From contig CAVTTP010000004.1 of assembly GCA_963737705.1 (NCBI GenBank), positions 434,001-498,000 of the forward strand: a stretch of 64,000 nucleotides of DNA. The letters run 5' to 3'. Made by a program: the position numbers and the translations under genes. Below the pieces are notes generated by a model, which saw only the letters and a list, made by a program, of their open reading frames with translations, was not told the origin of the DNA and did no database searches. Shown piece after piece: positions 48,012 to 56,965 of the stretch; the stretch's first letter is position 1; every line of letters begins with the position of its first letter. Source of the stretch: PALSA-607 sp963737705. Its GTDB lineage: Bacteria > Actinomycetota > Actinomycetes > Acidothermales > Acidothermaceae.

Positions 48012-50135
48012 GTGACGGCTTTGACCCAACTGAACGGTCCGGTAGGCCGCAGCAACGCTGCAGACTCGCTGCTTGCCGGCGGCCAAGGTTCCGACTACAC
48101 GGCACGGCATTTGCTGGTCCTCGAGGGCCTTGAGGCTGTTCGCAAGCGCCCCGGCATGTACATCGGCTCGACCGACAGTCGTGGCCTCATGCATTGCGTG
48201 TGGGAGATCATCGACAACTCGGTCGATGAGGCGCTGGGCGGCTATTGCACGAAGATCGACATCGTGTTGCGCGACGACGGCTCCGTCGAGGTGCGCGACG
48301 ACGGCCGCGGGATTCCGGTCGACATCGAGCCCAAAACAAAGCTGTCGGGGGTCGAGGTCGTGATGACCAAACTGCACGCGGGCGGCAAGTTCGGCGGGGG
48401 CTCGTACAACGCCACCGGTGGCCTGCACGGCGTTGGGGCGAGCGTCGTCAATGCGTTGTCGGTCCGGCTCGACATCGAGGTCGATCGCGACGGCGCCACG
48501 CACGCGATGAGCTTTCGTCGAGGCAAGCCCGGCGTATTCGTTGGCGAAGGCGGCGAAGCCAAGTTCACCGAGCGGTCGGGCCTGACCAAGACCAAGCGGA
48601 TCGCAAAGAAGATCACCGGCACCCGAACCCGGTTCTATCCCGACCGGCAGATCTTCACCAAGGACGCCGCAGTCGAGCTCGCACCGCTTCTCGAACGTGC
48701 CCGGCAAACCGCGTTCCTGGTGCCAAGCCTGACCATCTCGGTTCGCGACGAACGAAGCGCCAAGGGCAACGAGCCCAGCGACGAGTCCTTCCGTTACGCC
48801 GGCGGGCTGCGCGACTTCGTCGATTTCCTGGCACCTGACACCGGCATCACCGATACGTTGCGGCTCACCGGCTCGGGACAGTTCGACGAGACCGTGCCGA
48901 TGCTCGATGACGTCGGGCACATGACCGCCACCGACGTTCAGCGCAACCTCGACGTCGATGTCGCCCTTCGGTGGGGCGTCGGCTACGAGACGGTCGCGAA
49001 GTCGTTCGTGAACATCATCGCGACGCCCAAGGGCGGCACGCATGTTGCGGGTTTCGAGCGCGCGCTGGTCAAGGTCCTGAACGAACAGCTGCGGGCCACG
49101 AAGCTGCTCAAGGTCAACGATGACCCGGTCATCAAGGAAGACATCCTCGAAGGCATGACCGCGGTCGTGACCGTTCGAGTGGCCGAACCGCAGTTCGAGG
49201 GCCAGACGAAAGAGGTTCTGGGCACGCCGGCTGCGTCGAAGATCGTCGCTGATGTCGTCGGCCGCGAACTGAAGGCGTTCCTGATCAGCACGAAGCGCGG
49301 CGACAAGCAGTACGCGCGCGCATTGCTCGAAAAGGTCGCTGCAGCGTCAAAGACCCGGTTGGCCGCCCGTGCCACCAAAGAGGCGCAGCGTCGCAAGAAT
49401 GCGCTCGAATCGTCGTCCCTTCCGGCGAAGTTGGCTGATTGCCGCAGCGAGGACGTCGACCGCACGGAGCTCTTCATCGTCGAGGGCGACTCGGCTCTTG
49501 GCACCGCCAAGCTCGCGCGTAAGAGCGAGTTCCAAGCATTGCTTCCGATCCGCGGCAAGATTCTCAACGTCCAGCGAGCGGCTGTAGGCGACATGCTGGG
49601 CAACGCAGAGTGCGCATCGATCATCCAAGTCATCGGCGCGGGCTCCGGCCGCACGTTCGATCTCGACGCGGCGCGATACGGCAAGGTCATTGTGATGACG
49701 GATGCGGACGTCGACGGAGCGCACATCCGTTGCTTGCTGCTCACATTGTTCTATCGCTATATGCGGCCGCTGCTCGACTCCGGTCGGGTCTACGCCGCAG
49801 TGCCGCCGCTGCATCGCATCGAGGTCGTCGGCGTCAAGGAGCCCGTCTACACCTACAGCGACGCCGAGATGCGTCGCCTGCTGCTCGACCTGGAGAAGAA
49901 GGGCAAGAAGTACAAGAACCCACAGCGATACAAGGGCCTCGGAGAGATGGACGCCGATCAGCTGGCGGAGACGACGATGGAACCGGGTCGGCGAGTGCTG
50001 AGGCGCATCAAGCTCCAGGACGCAGAGGCCGCCGATAGTGTCTTCGAACTCCTGATGGGAAATGACGTCGCGCCGCGCAAGGAGTTCATCGTCGATTCGG
50101 CGGCACTTCTCGACCGCGCGCGCATCGATACCTGA
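48012..50135 (+). CDS. parE: Type IIA DNA topoisomerase subunit B (ParE/GyrB-like)
   Basis: A 707-residue ATPase subunit. The GHKL ATPase has LEAVRKRPGMYIGSTDSRGLMHCVWEIIDNSVDEAL and the glycine-rich lid GGGSYNATGGLHGVGASVVNAL. The transducer domain follows. The Toprim domain has LFIVEGDSALGTAK, PIRGKILNVQRA and MTDADVDGAHIRCLLLTLFYR. RYKGLGEMDADQLAETTMEP ends the core. It passes DNA strands with subunit A, encoded on the other strand at 54477. In actinobacteria with gyrBA near the origin, this second pair is usually called topoisomerase IV; the name cannot be proved from the window. GTG start 48012. Confidence 0.93.
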   Translation: MTALTQLNGPVGRSNAADSLLAGGQGSDYTARHLLVLEGLEAVRKRPGMYIGSTDSRGLMHCVWEIIDNSVDEALGGYCTKIDIVLRDDGSVEVRDDGRGIPVDIEPKTKLSGVEVVMTKLHAGGKFGGGSYNATGGLHGVGASVVNALSVRLDIEVDRDGATHAMSFRRGKPGVFVGEGGEAKFTERSGLTKTKRIAKKITGTRTRFYPDRQIFTKDAAVELAPLLERARQTAFLVPSLTISVRDERSAKGNEPSDESFRYAGGLRDFVDFLAPDTGITDTLRLTGSGQFDETVPMLDDVGHMTATDVQRNLDVDVALRWGVGYETVAKSFVNIIATPKGGTHVAGFERALVKVLNEQLRATKLLKVNDDPVIKEDILEGMTAVVTVRVAEPQFEGQTKEVLGTPAASKIVADVVGRELKAFLISTKRGDKQYARALLEKVAAASKTRLAARATKEAQRRKNALESSSLPAKLADCRSEDVDRTELFIVEGDSALGTAKLARKSEFQALLPIRGKILNVQRAAVGDMLGNAECASIIQVIGAGSGRTFDLDAARYGKVIVMTDADVDGAHIRCLLLTLFYRYMRPLLDSGRVYAAVPPLHRIEVVGVKEPVYTYSDAEMRRLLLDLEKKGKKYKNPQRYKGLGEMDADQLAETTMEPGRRVLRRIKLQDAEAADSVFELLMGNDVAPRKEFIVDSAALLDRARIDT

Positions 50136-50325
50136 GGCTCATCTGCGCGTCGGACATACGTGACGTCGACATGCGGCGTCGCGTTGGCGCGTTGCTCTCG
50201 TGCGCGGATCCCGGCCGCGAGGCGCCGGCCACCACCCCCGTGTGCGGCCGGCAACCCTGCGGCTCCCACGGCTAAGACGCATCTCGCCGCGTTTTGGTTC
50301 GCTGGCCCTTGGGATTGGGTTCATC

Positions 50326-50355
50326 GGCTTGGGTCTGGCCGTCCGGACCCAAGCC
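50326..50355. terminator. Hairpin between parE and the TMEM175 gene
   Basis: Arms GGCTTGGGTC (50326-50335) and GACCCAAGCC (50346-50355) pair perfectly and can extend by a wobble and two GC pairs around a CCGT loop. It abuts the stop codon of the minus-strand gene. No T-run on either side. The rest of the gap 50136-50325 holds no gene that I can see. Confidence 0.65.
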
Positions 50356-50997
50356 CTACGCGTTGGCTTCAGTCGCGGTAGGCAGTCGCGAGCCGGAACT
50401 CGTCACTGCGTAGAAAATGGCCATCGCAAGGAATAGGAGAAGGGCAACCGTGGGTGCGAGCCAGGCGATGGCGGTTCCTGCAGCGTACGTAGCGACTCCC
50501 GTTGCAGTCCTTCTCAGTTCGAGCCGCGCGTAGGCGGCATCGTAGGGTGTTTGCAGCAGTTCGGGGTACCGCGCTAGATGTACCCAGGAGCCGAGCCACG
50601 CGAATCCGTTGAGCGTCGAGAGCAATCCGTAAAACGACACCGCGACCTTGGCATCGGTGCCGCCGGCCCGCAGGTACTGCGCCACGACGGACGTCGGGAA
50701 CGGCAGCACCGAAATGGTCAGGAGGAGTGCGAGATTCGTCCACGCGAGCGACTTGTCGACCTCCTTGATCTTGTCGAACAAGGCGTGGTGATTCAGCCAC
50801 ATGATCGCAATCGTGAGAAACGCGGTGATGTACGCGAGATACGCCGGCCACTCGTGATTGAGAGCGCGCAACAGCCCGTGCGCACCGGCGTAGCCCGTGT
50901 CGACGTGCACGTTGAGGATCAGCAGCGTGATGGCGATCGCCATCACGCCGTCGCTGAAAGCCTCTGTGCGCGCTGTCGAGCGAAGCGTTGTCATCAT
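50356..50997 (-). CDS. TMEM175 (DUF1211) family potassium channel-like protein
   Basis: A 213-residue membrane protein with about six helices. The first helix carries the diagnostic FSDG motif: TEAFSDGVMAIAITLLILNVHV. IMWLNHHALFDKI and LAWTNLALLLTISVLPFPTSV are also family-typical. Bacterial TMEM175 proteins form tetrameric potassium-leak channels with hydrophobic gates rather than a TVGYG filter. It is a single gene convergent with parE; the operator or signal for expression is unclear. Confidence 0.88.
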   Translation of the reverse strand: MMTTLRSTARTEAFSDGVMAIAITLLILNVHVDTGYAGAHGLLRALNHEWPAYLAYITAFLTIAIMWLNHHALFDKIKEVDKSLAWTNLALLLTISVLPFPTSVVAQYLRAGGTDAKVAVSFYGLLSTLNGFAWLGSWVHLARYPELLQTPYDAAYARLELRRTATGVATYAAGTAIAWLAPTVALLLFLAMAIFYAVTSSGSRLPTATEANA

Positions 50998-51115
50998 CTC
51001 GTTTCTGGCGGTCTGGCTGCCGGGGCCGTCTGTTCGCCCAGGTAAGTGTGGCAGCGGCGCCCCGGCCCTGGAGCGCGCTTCGCTAGAAGCGGACGGATCG
51101 AGGCACGTTCACACA

Positions 51116-51201
51116 GTGGCTACTCAAGAACGCAAGGTGGCTACTCAAGAACGCAAGGTGGCTCTTTAAGAAGCTGAGAGGTGGCTGCCCAAGAAGTTGA
51201 T
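51116..51201. repeat. 21-bp tandem repeats over the esterase 3' end
   Basis: GTGGCTACTCAAGAACGCAAG twice (51116-51136, 51137-51157), then two diverged copies (51158-51180 and 51181-51201) that overlap the last codons of the esterase gene. Read on the minus strand the perfect copies encode a seven-residue unit F-L-S-S-H-L-A, like the gene's own C-terminal FLGSHL, but they lie past the TAA stop. Confidence 0.8.
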
Positions 51202-52080
51202 CTGTGCCGCCGCGACCGATCTCCAGTAGCCAATGGTGTGGCAGCCCTTGGAGATGTTGCCGGCGGGCAGTGGCGAGACGTTCGCTCGGTACCGTCGCGT
51301 CTGCCCGGTGAATGCGTCGGTGGCACCGCACCCGACAAACAGCGCACTGTTGCCGGCGTCGGGATCGTTTGCGAGATCGCCGTACTTTGCGAAGTCGGCT
51401 GCGTTGTCGAACGCGCCGCTCGCGCTGTCGCGATACGAGGCGAAAAGCGCGGGGCTGCTCGCAGCGGCTGCGACAACGGTTCCGCGGGCGGACCCGTCAG
51501 CGCCTGAGAGCGTGCCCCGGTTGGCCTCGCGGGCGAAAAGCAGAGCTCCGTACCCGCCCATCGACCAGCCCAGCACACTGAACCTGTCGGTGCGTAACCC
51601 GAGCTTGCCGAGCATCGGCAGGAACTCCTGGGTGACCATGCGCAGCGGGTTGTCGCCGTTGCTGCGCGGATGCCAGTACGCATCCCCACCGTCGACCGCG
51701 GCAAGTGCGTACGGGGTACCGCCCCTGCGCGTATATGCCGCCAGAAACTCGTGCAGCTTCAGTTGAGCGAAGCCGGTGGAGTGGTCGCCGCCTCGGCCGT
51801 GCAGGATCAGCGCGAGTGGTAGGCCCGCGGCGGTGTGGCCGGGTGGCAGGGCCAGCGACCAGCCGATTGTGCGGCCACGCGCCGCCGACGCGAACTGTCC
51901 ACTGGTGACGGCACCGATCGGACCGGCGGCGGGAGCGGCGTCGACGTCACATGCTCCGGCCAGCTCGGCAAGCCGCGTGTGACCGGGCACCACGCCGTCT
52001 TCGATGGCGACGAGCGACCCGCCGGCTGCGAGCACCGCGGTACCGAGCGCACCGAGCAGGAACGTCCGGCGCGAAACCAT
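51166..52080 (-). CDS. Exported alpha/beta-hydrolase esterase (Tat signal)
   Basis: A 304-residue putative esterase of the PF00756 type (esterase D, mycolyltransferase relatives). The N-terminus SRRTFLLGALGTAVLAAGG is a Tat signal with the twin Arg. Ser nucleophile in SVLGWSMGGYGALLFA; oxyanion region in LALILHGRGGDHSTG. The His is probably in ISKGCHTIGYWRS near the end, and the Asp in the preceding CGATDAFTGQ segment. Substrate unknown. The protein ends FLGSHLSAS inside a run of tandem repeats. It is divergent from the cystathionine-lyase-like gene. Confidence 0.85.
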   Translation of the reverse strand: MVSRRTFLLGALGTAVLAAGGSLVAIEDGVVPGHTRLAELAGACDVDAAPAAGPIGAVTSGQFASAARGRTIGWSLALPPGHTAAGLPLALILHGRGGDHSTGFAQLKLHEFLAAYTRRGGTPYALAAVDGGDAYWHPRSNGDNPLRMVTQEFLPMLGKLGLRTDRFSVLGWSMGGYGALLFAREANRGTLSGADGSARGTVVAAAASSPALFASYRDSASGAFDNAADFAKYGDLANDPDAGNSALFVGCGATDAFTGQTRRYRANVSPLPAGNISKGCHTIGYWRSVAAAQINFLGSHLSAS

Positions 52081-52195
52081 GCTCGGCTCCTGTTCGCGGT
52101 CGGTGGGGATCGTCGGGTAGCTGACGTGTGACCAGGTGGTTTGGATGGCAGCCGGGTGCGGCGCGGGTCAGAGGCGGTGCGGCACACTGGCCGCC

Positions 52196-53320
52196 ATGAC
52201 GCGCCACGATCGAGAACTCGGTGACGGTACACGTGCGATCCATGCCGGCGTGCCCCAGGGCGACGACGGGACGCCGCTGGGCACCAGCCCTGTCTTCGCC
52301 TCGACGTACCACCTGACCGGCGAACCGCACGGTCCTTATCAGTACGGCCGGCTGACCAATCCGACGTGGAGCGCGTGGGAAGCAGCACTCGGCGAGCTCG
52401 AAATGGGCGAAGTGGTGTCGTTCTCGTCGGGCATCGCTGCTGTTTCGGCGGTACTGCAGTCAACGCTTCGACCGGGCGACGTTCTCGTCATGGCCGATGA
52501 CTGCTACTACGCGACACGTCGCCTCGCACAGGGAATTCTCGCCGAGATCGGGGTCGAGGTGCGCCTTGTGCCTTCAACGGAGGTTGGCGCACATCTCGCA
52601 GGGTCGAGGCTGGTGTGGCTTGAGAGCCCGAGCAACCCCAATCTCGACGTCAGCGATATCGCCGCACTGAGCGAGGCGGCGCACGCGGTTGGGGCAGCTC
52701 TGGCCGTCGACAACACGACGGCGACCGCATTGGGGCAACAGCCGCTTGTTCTTGGAGCTGACTACTCAGTCGCGAGCGACACCAAGGCGTTGGCCGGGCA
52801 CAGCGACTTGGTCCTCGGGCACGTGGCGTGCCGCGACGCAGATCGTGCGGGTGCGATTCGCACGTGGCGATCGAGCACCGGAGCAGTGCCGGGCGTCTTC
52901 GAGGCGTGGCTGGCGCACCGCTCGCTGATGACTCTCGATCTGCGGCTGGCCCGGCAGGGGACGAACGCTCTCGCGCTTGCGCAGCTGCTGGCGGCTCACC
53001 ATGCCGTCGCTGCGGTGCGCTACCCGTGGCTGCCCGGTGACCCGTCGTACGACATTGCTGTTGCTCAGATGCGGCGGCCTGTTGGGCTCGTGTCGTTCAC
53101 GCTCGCCGATGAATCGTTTGCGGAGAAATTCCTTGCTGCGTTGCAGATCGTGGCAGTCGCGACCAGCTTCGGGGGGTTACACAGCACTGCGGAGCGACGC
53201 GCGCGATGGGGCGGTGACGACGTGCCGGCCGGGTTCATCAGGTTCAGCTGCGGCGGCGAGGACACCGTCGACTTGATCGCCGATGTGACCCAGGCGCTCG
53301 ACGCCGCCGGCGCCCAGTAG
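52196..53320 (+). CDS. Cystathionine gamma-lyase-like PLP enzyme
   Basis: A 374-residue Cys/Met-metabolism PLP enzyme. YQYGRLTNPTWSAWEAALGELE, FSSGIAAVSAVLQSTLRPGDVLV, LVWLESPSNPNLDVSDI and the PLP Lys in SVASDTKALAGHSDLVLGH are clear. In most relatives the Lys context is xSxTKYxxGHSDVxxG. Cystathionine gamma-lyase or a gamma-synthase-type activity is likely, and motifs alone do not decide. Start ATG 52196; an upstream GTG at 52136 is rejected for lack of similarity. No other sulfur-pathway gene lies beside it. Confidence 0.88.
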   Translation: MTRHDRELGDGTRAIHAGVPQGDDGTPLGTSPVFASTYHLTGEPHGPYQYGRLTNPTWSAWEAALGELEMGEVVSFSSGIAAVSAVLQSTLRPGDVLVMADDCYYATRRLAQGILAEIGVEVRLVPSTEVGAHLAGSRLVWLESPSNPNLDVSDIAALSEAAHAVGAALAVDNTTATALGQQPLVLGADYSVASDTKALAGHSDLVLGHVACRDADRAGAIRTWRSSTGAVPGVFEAWLAHRSLMTLDLRLARQGTNALALAQLLAAHHAVAAVRYPWLPGDPSYDIAVAQMRRPVGLVSFTLADESFAEKFLAALQIVAVATSFGGLHSTAERRARWGGDDVPAGFIRFSCGGEDTVDLIADVTQALDAAGAQ

Positions 53321-53329
53321 TTCTCCAAC

Positions 53330-53385
53330 GCGGGAGTTCTGCAGCGCGGGAGTTCTGCAGCGCGGGAGTTCTGCAGCGCGGGAGT
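53330..53385. repeat. 16-bp tandem repeat, 3.5 copies
   Basis: GCGGGAGTTCTGCAGC at 53330-53345, 53346-53361 and 53362-53377, with a half copy to 53385, all identical. It fills the gap between the stops of two convergent genes. The perfect identity suggests recent expansion. Confidence 0.92.
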
Positions 53386-53390
53386 CGCTC

Positions 53391-54419
53391 TTACGCGCCG
53401 TCGCCGATGACGATCGTTCGAGCGGCGATCGCGGCGCCGCGCGCGCCGGCCATGTCGAGATCGGGGACGACGGCAAAGTGCGCGACGTCGATCTGCTCGC
53501 CGCGCAGGGCTGTGTTCGCGCGCACTCGGGCGAGGAACCACTCGCGAAATTCAGGAGTCGTCTCGACCACGCCGCCGCCGACGAAGTAGGCGTTCGGGTC
53601 GGTGAAGTTGCTCGCGATCGTGAACAACCGACCGATAGCCATGGCCTGCTGCTGGAAGATCTCGAGCGCTAGCGGATCCCCCTGTTCGGCAAGGCCACGG
53701 ACCTTGCGGGCCGCAGTGCGGCGGTCGAGGTTCGCCAGCGGATGGCCGGGGTACCGAGTGAGCCAGTACGGCAGCAGGTTGTTCTCGATAGCCGACAGCG
53801 ACGCCACACTCTCGCCGTCGGCCGAAAAGCCACAGTTGCACGTTGGCACCGGCTGTCCTTCGGCGAGCAGCCCCTCCATCGGGATATGCACGTGGCCGAG
53901 TTCTCCGGCCATGCCGGCCGCGCCCTTCACGACCCTGCCTGCTTCGACGACACCGCCGCCAAGCCCTGTACCTACGATCGCCGCGACCGAGGAGCGCTGG
54001 GGCGCGTCTTCGCCGAAGTATTGGTAGTGCGCGTAAAGCGCCGCCGCGTTGCCGTCGTTGTTATAGACGACAGGCACACCGGTGTAGGCCTCGAGCGCGC
54101 TGCGGAAATCGAACCCGTGCCACCCAGCCTCGGAGAAGTTCGTCGCACCCTTCGAGGAGATGACGCCATCGGCGCTGGCCGGCCCTGGGGTGTCGAGCCC
54201 GATGGCCCGGACGCTGGATCGTGGGGTGCCGGTGAGGTCGAGGATCGTCTCGAAACTCGCGGCCAGGCTGACGACCGCGATGTCCGGGCCGTCGTTGACT
54301 CGGCTCGGATTTTCGACGAGCCGGTCGACAAGGAAGTCTCCCGACTCGGTCAGGACGGTCGCGTTGTTACACGTGCCGCCGTTGTCGAGCCCGACAACAA
54401 CCCAGCTCTTTTCCGACAC
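53391..54419 (-). CDS. ROK family protein (sugar kinase-like)
   Basis: A 342-residue ROK-type actin-fold protein. The phosphate loop is VVVGLDNGGTCNNATVL (DNGGT rather than DIGGT). VVYNNDGNAAALYAHYQYFG holds the catalytic Asp, VGTGLGGGVVEAGRV binds ATP and GELGHVHIP is the sugar/zinc His motif. The zinc motif that follows normally reads CxCGxxGCxE; here it reads CNCGFSADGES, with a two-residue insertion and the third Cys missing, so zinc binding may be altered. There is no DNA-binding domain, so it is not a repressor. Substrate unknown; glucose is the default guess. Confidence 0.82.
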   Translation of the reverse strand: MSEKSWVVVGLDNGGTCNNATVLTESGDFLVDRLVENPSRVNDGPDIAVVSLAASFETILDLTGTPRSSVRAIGLDTPGPASADGVISSKGATNFSEAGWHGFDFRSALEAYTGVPVVYNNDGNAAALYAHYQYFGEDAPQRSSVAAIVGTGLGGGVVEAGRVVKGAAGMAGELGHVHIPMEGLLAEGQPVPTCNCGFSADGESVASLSAIENNLLPYWLTRYPGHPLANLDRRTAARKVRGLAEQGDPLALEIFQQQAMAIGRLFTIASNFTDPNAYFVGGGVVETTPEFREWFLARVRANTALRGEQIDVAHFAVVPDLDMAGARGAAIAARTIVIGDGA

Positions 54420-54476
54420 GGCACCTCCCCGTTAAATGGCTAAAGGGATTCTAACGCCGATAGTGCCGACCGGCGC

Positions 54477-56918
54477 TCAGTTCCCGATAGCCAGGACTGG
54501 CGCAGGCAAGGGCGTACCGGAGCCGTCTCGGCGACCGATGGCTTTGGGCAGTTCGATCGCGACACCCGAACTCGCCGTCGCCTTCGCCGGAGGTCGTCCG
54601 ACCCACCCGAGCAACAGGGTGTCTTCCCCGCGAAGGAACCGGTGGCAGCGCACCCCGCCCGTAGCCCGACCCTTGGGCGGGTACTCGGAGTAGAGCGCCA
54701 CTTTCGCCGTCCCTGCATCTGTCCCTGGCAGTGCCGCCGAGGAGCCCGCGATCGTGACAACGAGCGCGTCAGCATCGTTCGCGACGGCACCGAAGAACAC
54801 GACGTGCGCTCCCGTCGCGAGCCGCACGCCCGCCATCCCGCCCGCCGCACGACCCTGGGGTCGAACACCTGCTGCATCGAACCGCAGCAACTGCGCGTCG
54901 GAGGTGATGAACACGAGGTCGTCGTCTGTGCCTGCGAGTTCGACCGCACCGACAACAGTGTCGCCTTCCTTCAACCCGATCAGTTCGAAGGAGTCCTTGT
55001 TCGTGGGGTAGTCGGGAAGCACCCGTTTGACCACGCCTGACGCGGTGCCAAGCGCGACACCGAGCGATTCTGCAGTCAGGGTCGAGAGCGCGAGGACCTT
55101 CTCGTTCTTCTCGAGGTCGACGAACTCGTTGACCGGAGCTCCACCGGCCAACGTGGGCGGTCCCGCAGTTGGGGGCAGCGCAGGCAGTTCGAGCACCGAG
55201 AGCCGGATCATCCGACCGAACGAGGTGACGACGCCGATCTCGCCGCGCGCGGTCGACAACACGGTCGATGCGATGGCATCGTGTCGCGTCCGTCCGTCGC
55301 CCGTCGCCGTTGTTTCAGTCGGTTGCGCACGTGCGAGCAGCCCAGTCGCGGAGAGCAGAACGAGGCACGGATCGTCAGTTACTTCTAGCGGTACTGCAGT
55401 TGCGGGCACTCCAGCCGACTCGAGCAACACGGTGCGTCGTGGCGTGCCGAACTTCTTAGCTACCTCACCGAGCTCGTCCGAGACGACCGTTCGCAACAGT
55501 TCATCGGATTCGAGGATCGCCGTCAGTTCGGTGATCTCGCGGGTGAGCTGATCGCGCTCCTTTTCCAGCTCCAAACGCGAGAACTTGGTGAGTCGGCGCA
55601 ACGGCAGCTCAAGGATGTCGTTCGCTTGAATCTCGCTGAGGTCGAAGATCTCCATCAGCCGGGCGCGCGCACCAGCGGTGTCGTCGCTGCTGCGGATCAC
55701 GGCGATGACCTCGTCGATGTTGAGAATCGCGACGAGGCGGCCGAGCACGAGATGGATCTGCTCTTCGCGGCGGCGACGGCGATATGTCGAACGCCGCCGG
55801 ACAACTTCGAAACGGTGATCGACGTAGACCTCGAGCAGTTCCTTCAACCCGAGCGTCAGTGGCTGACCGTCGACCAGTGCGACGTTGTTGACACCGAAGG
55901 TGTCCTCCATCGGCGTGAGTCGGTACAGCTCATCGAGGATCGCCTCGGCATTGAAGCCGTTCTTGACTTCGATGACGAGTTGCAATCCGTGCTCACGGTC
56001 GGTCAGGTCGCGGACGTCGGCGATGCCCTGGAGCTTGCGCGCGCCGACGAGGTCCTTGATCTTCGCGATCACTTTTTCGGGACCGACACCGTACGGCAGC
56101 TCGGTGACGACGATGCCGCGCTTGCGTGGCCGAACGTCGGTGACTTTCGCGGTGGCTCTGATGCGAAACACACCGCGGCCGGTCTCGTACGCCTCGCGGA
56201 CCCCATCGAGGCCGACAATCTTGCCGCCGGTGGGCAGATCGGGACCCGGCACGAAACGCATCAGGTCGTCGAGGCTGGCGGCGGGCTTGCTGATGAGATG
56301 CCTCGCGGCGGCGATGACCTCGACCAGGTTGTGCGGGGCCATGTTGGTGGCCATGCCGACCGCGATTCCGGCGGCGCCGTTGACCAGCAGGTTTGGGAAC
56401 GCCGCCGGCAGCACTGACGGTTCTTCCTCTTGGCCGTCGTAGTTCGGGCCGAACGCGACGACTTCTTCGTTCAGGCCGTCGGTCATCAACTCGGCCGCAC
56501 TCTCGAGGCGGCACTCGGTGTAACGGTAGGCGGCCGGCGGATCGTCGCCGCCGAGCGAGCCAAAGTTGCCGTGCCCGTCGACGAGTGGCACCCGCATCGA
56601 GAACGGCTGCGCCATGCGCACCAACGCGTCGTAGATCGCAGTGTCACCGTGCGGGTGCAGTTTGCCCATGACGTCGCCGACGACGCGCGCGCACTTCACG
56701 TGCGGACGATCCGGGCGCAACCCCATCGCGGCCATCTGGAACAGGATCCGCCGATGGACCGGCTTCAGCCCGTCGCGAGCGTCAGGGAGCGCTCGGCTGT
56801 AGATGACCGAGTACGCGTATTCGAGGTAACTACCGCGCATCTCCTCGGCGACGTCGATGTCGACAATTTGTTCGGACGACGGGGGAGGGGGCGGTGTGGA
56901 TGCGGATTTGCGTGCCAT
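54477..56918 (-). CDS. parC: Type IIA DNA topoisomerase subunit A (ParC/GyrA-like)
   Basis: An 813-residue breakage-reunion subunit. MRGSYLEYAYSVIYSRALPDARDGLKPVHRRILF starts the winged-helix region; the catalytic Tyr is in PPAAYRYTECRLE. The coiled-coil gate and a C-terminal beta-pinwheel (about 500-813) follow. In true gyrase the pinwheel has the GyrA box QRRGGKG, needed for supercoiling. The matching position here reads QGRAAGG, which is degenerate, so relaxation/decatenation (topoisomerase IV) is more likely than supercoiling. The start is ATG 56918 (MARKSAS); ATG 56927 adds three residues. It diverges from the M48 peptidase gene. Confidence 0.93.
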   Translation of the reverse strand: MARKSASTPPPPPSSEQIVDIDVAEEMRGSYLEYAYSVIYSRALPDARDGLKPVHRRILFQMAAMGLRPDRPHVKCARVVGDVMGKLHPHGDTAIYDALVRMAQPFSMRVPLVDGHGNFGSLGGDDPPAAYRYTECRLESAAELMTDGLNEEVVAFGPNYDGQEEEPSVLPAAFPNLLVNGAAGIAVGMATNMAPHNLVEVIAAARHLISKPAASLDDLMRFVPGPDLPTGGKIVGLDGVREAYETGRGVFRIRATAKVTDVRPRKRGIVVTELPYGVGPEKVIAKIKDLVGARKLQGIADVRDLTDREHGLQLVIEVKNGFNAEAILDELYRLTPMEDTFGVNNVALVDGQPLTLGLKELLEVYVDHRFEVVRRRSTYRRRRREEQIHLVLGRLVAILNIDEVIAVIRSSDDTAGARARLMEIFDLSEIQANDILELPLRRLTKFSRLELEKERDQLTREITELTAILESDELLRTVVSDELGEVAKKFGTPRRTVLLESAGVPATAVPLEVTDDPCLVLLSATGLLARAQPTETTATGDGRTRHDAIASTVLSTARGEIGVVTSFGRMIRLSVLELPALPPTAGPPTLAGGAPVNEFVDLEKNEKVLALSTLTAESLGVALGTASGVVKRVLPDYPTNKDSFELIGLKEGDTVVGAVELAGTDDDLVFITSDAQLLRFDAAGVRPQGRAAGGMAGVRLATGAHVVFFGAVANDADALVVTIAGSSAALPGTDAGTAKVALYSEYPPKGRATGGVRCHRFLRGEDTLLLGWVGRPPAKATASSGVAIELPKAIGRRDGSGTPLPAPVLAIGN

Positions 56919-56965
56919 GCCGGTCATTGTCTCGTGAGCACTGGCTGGGGCGTAGCGTGGCACGC

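Noticed and set aside
47793..49043. 416-codon minus-strand open frame opposite parE
   Set aside because: Antisense to conserved GHKL ATPase codons; no independent support.
50136..50325. Short open frames in the gap after parE
   Set aside because: They are Arg/Pro-rich shadows without ribosome sites; only the hairpin at 50326-50355 is supported.
53330..53385. Possible CRISPR or integron site in the 16-bp array
   Set aside because: Head-to-tail identical units without spacers, integrase or attC-like structure.
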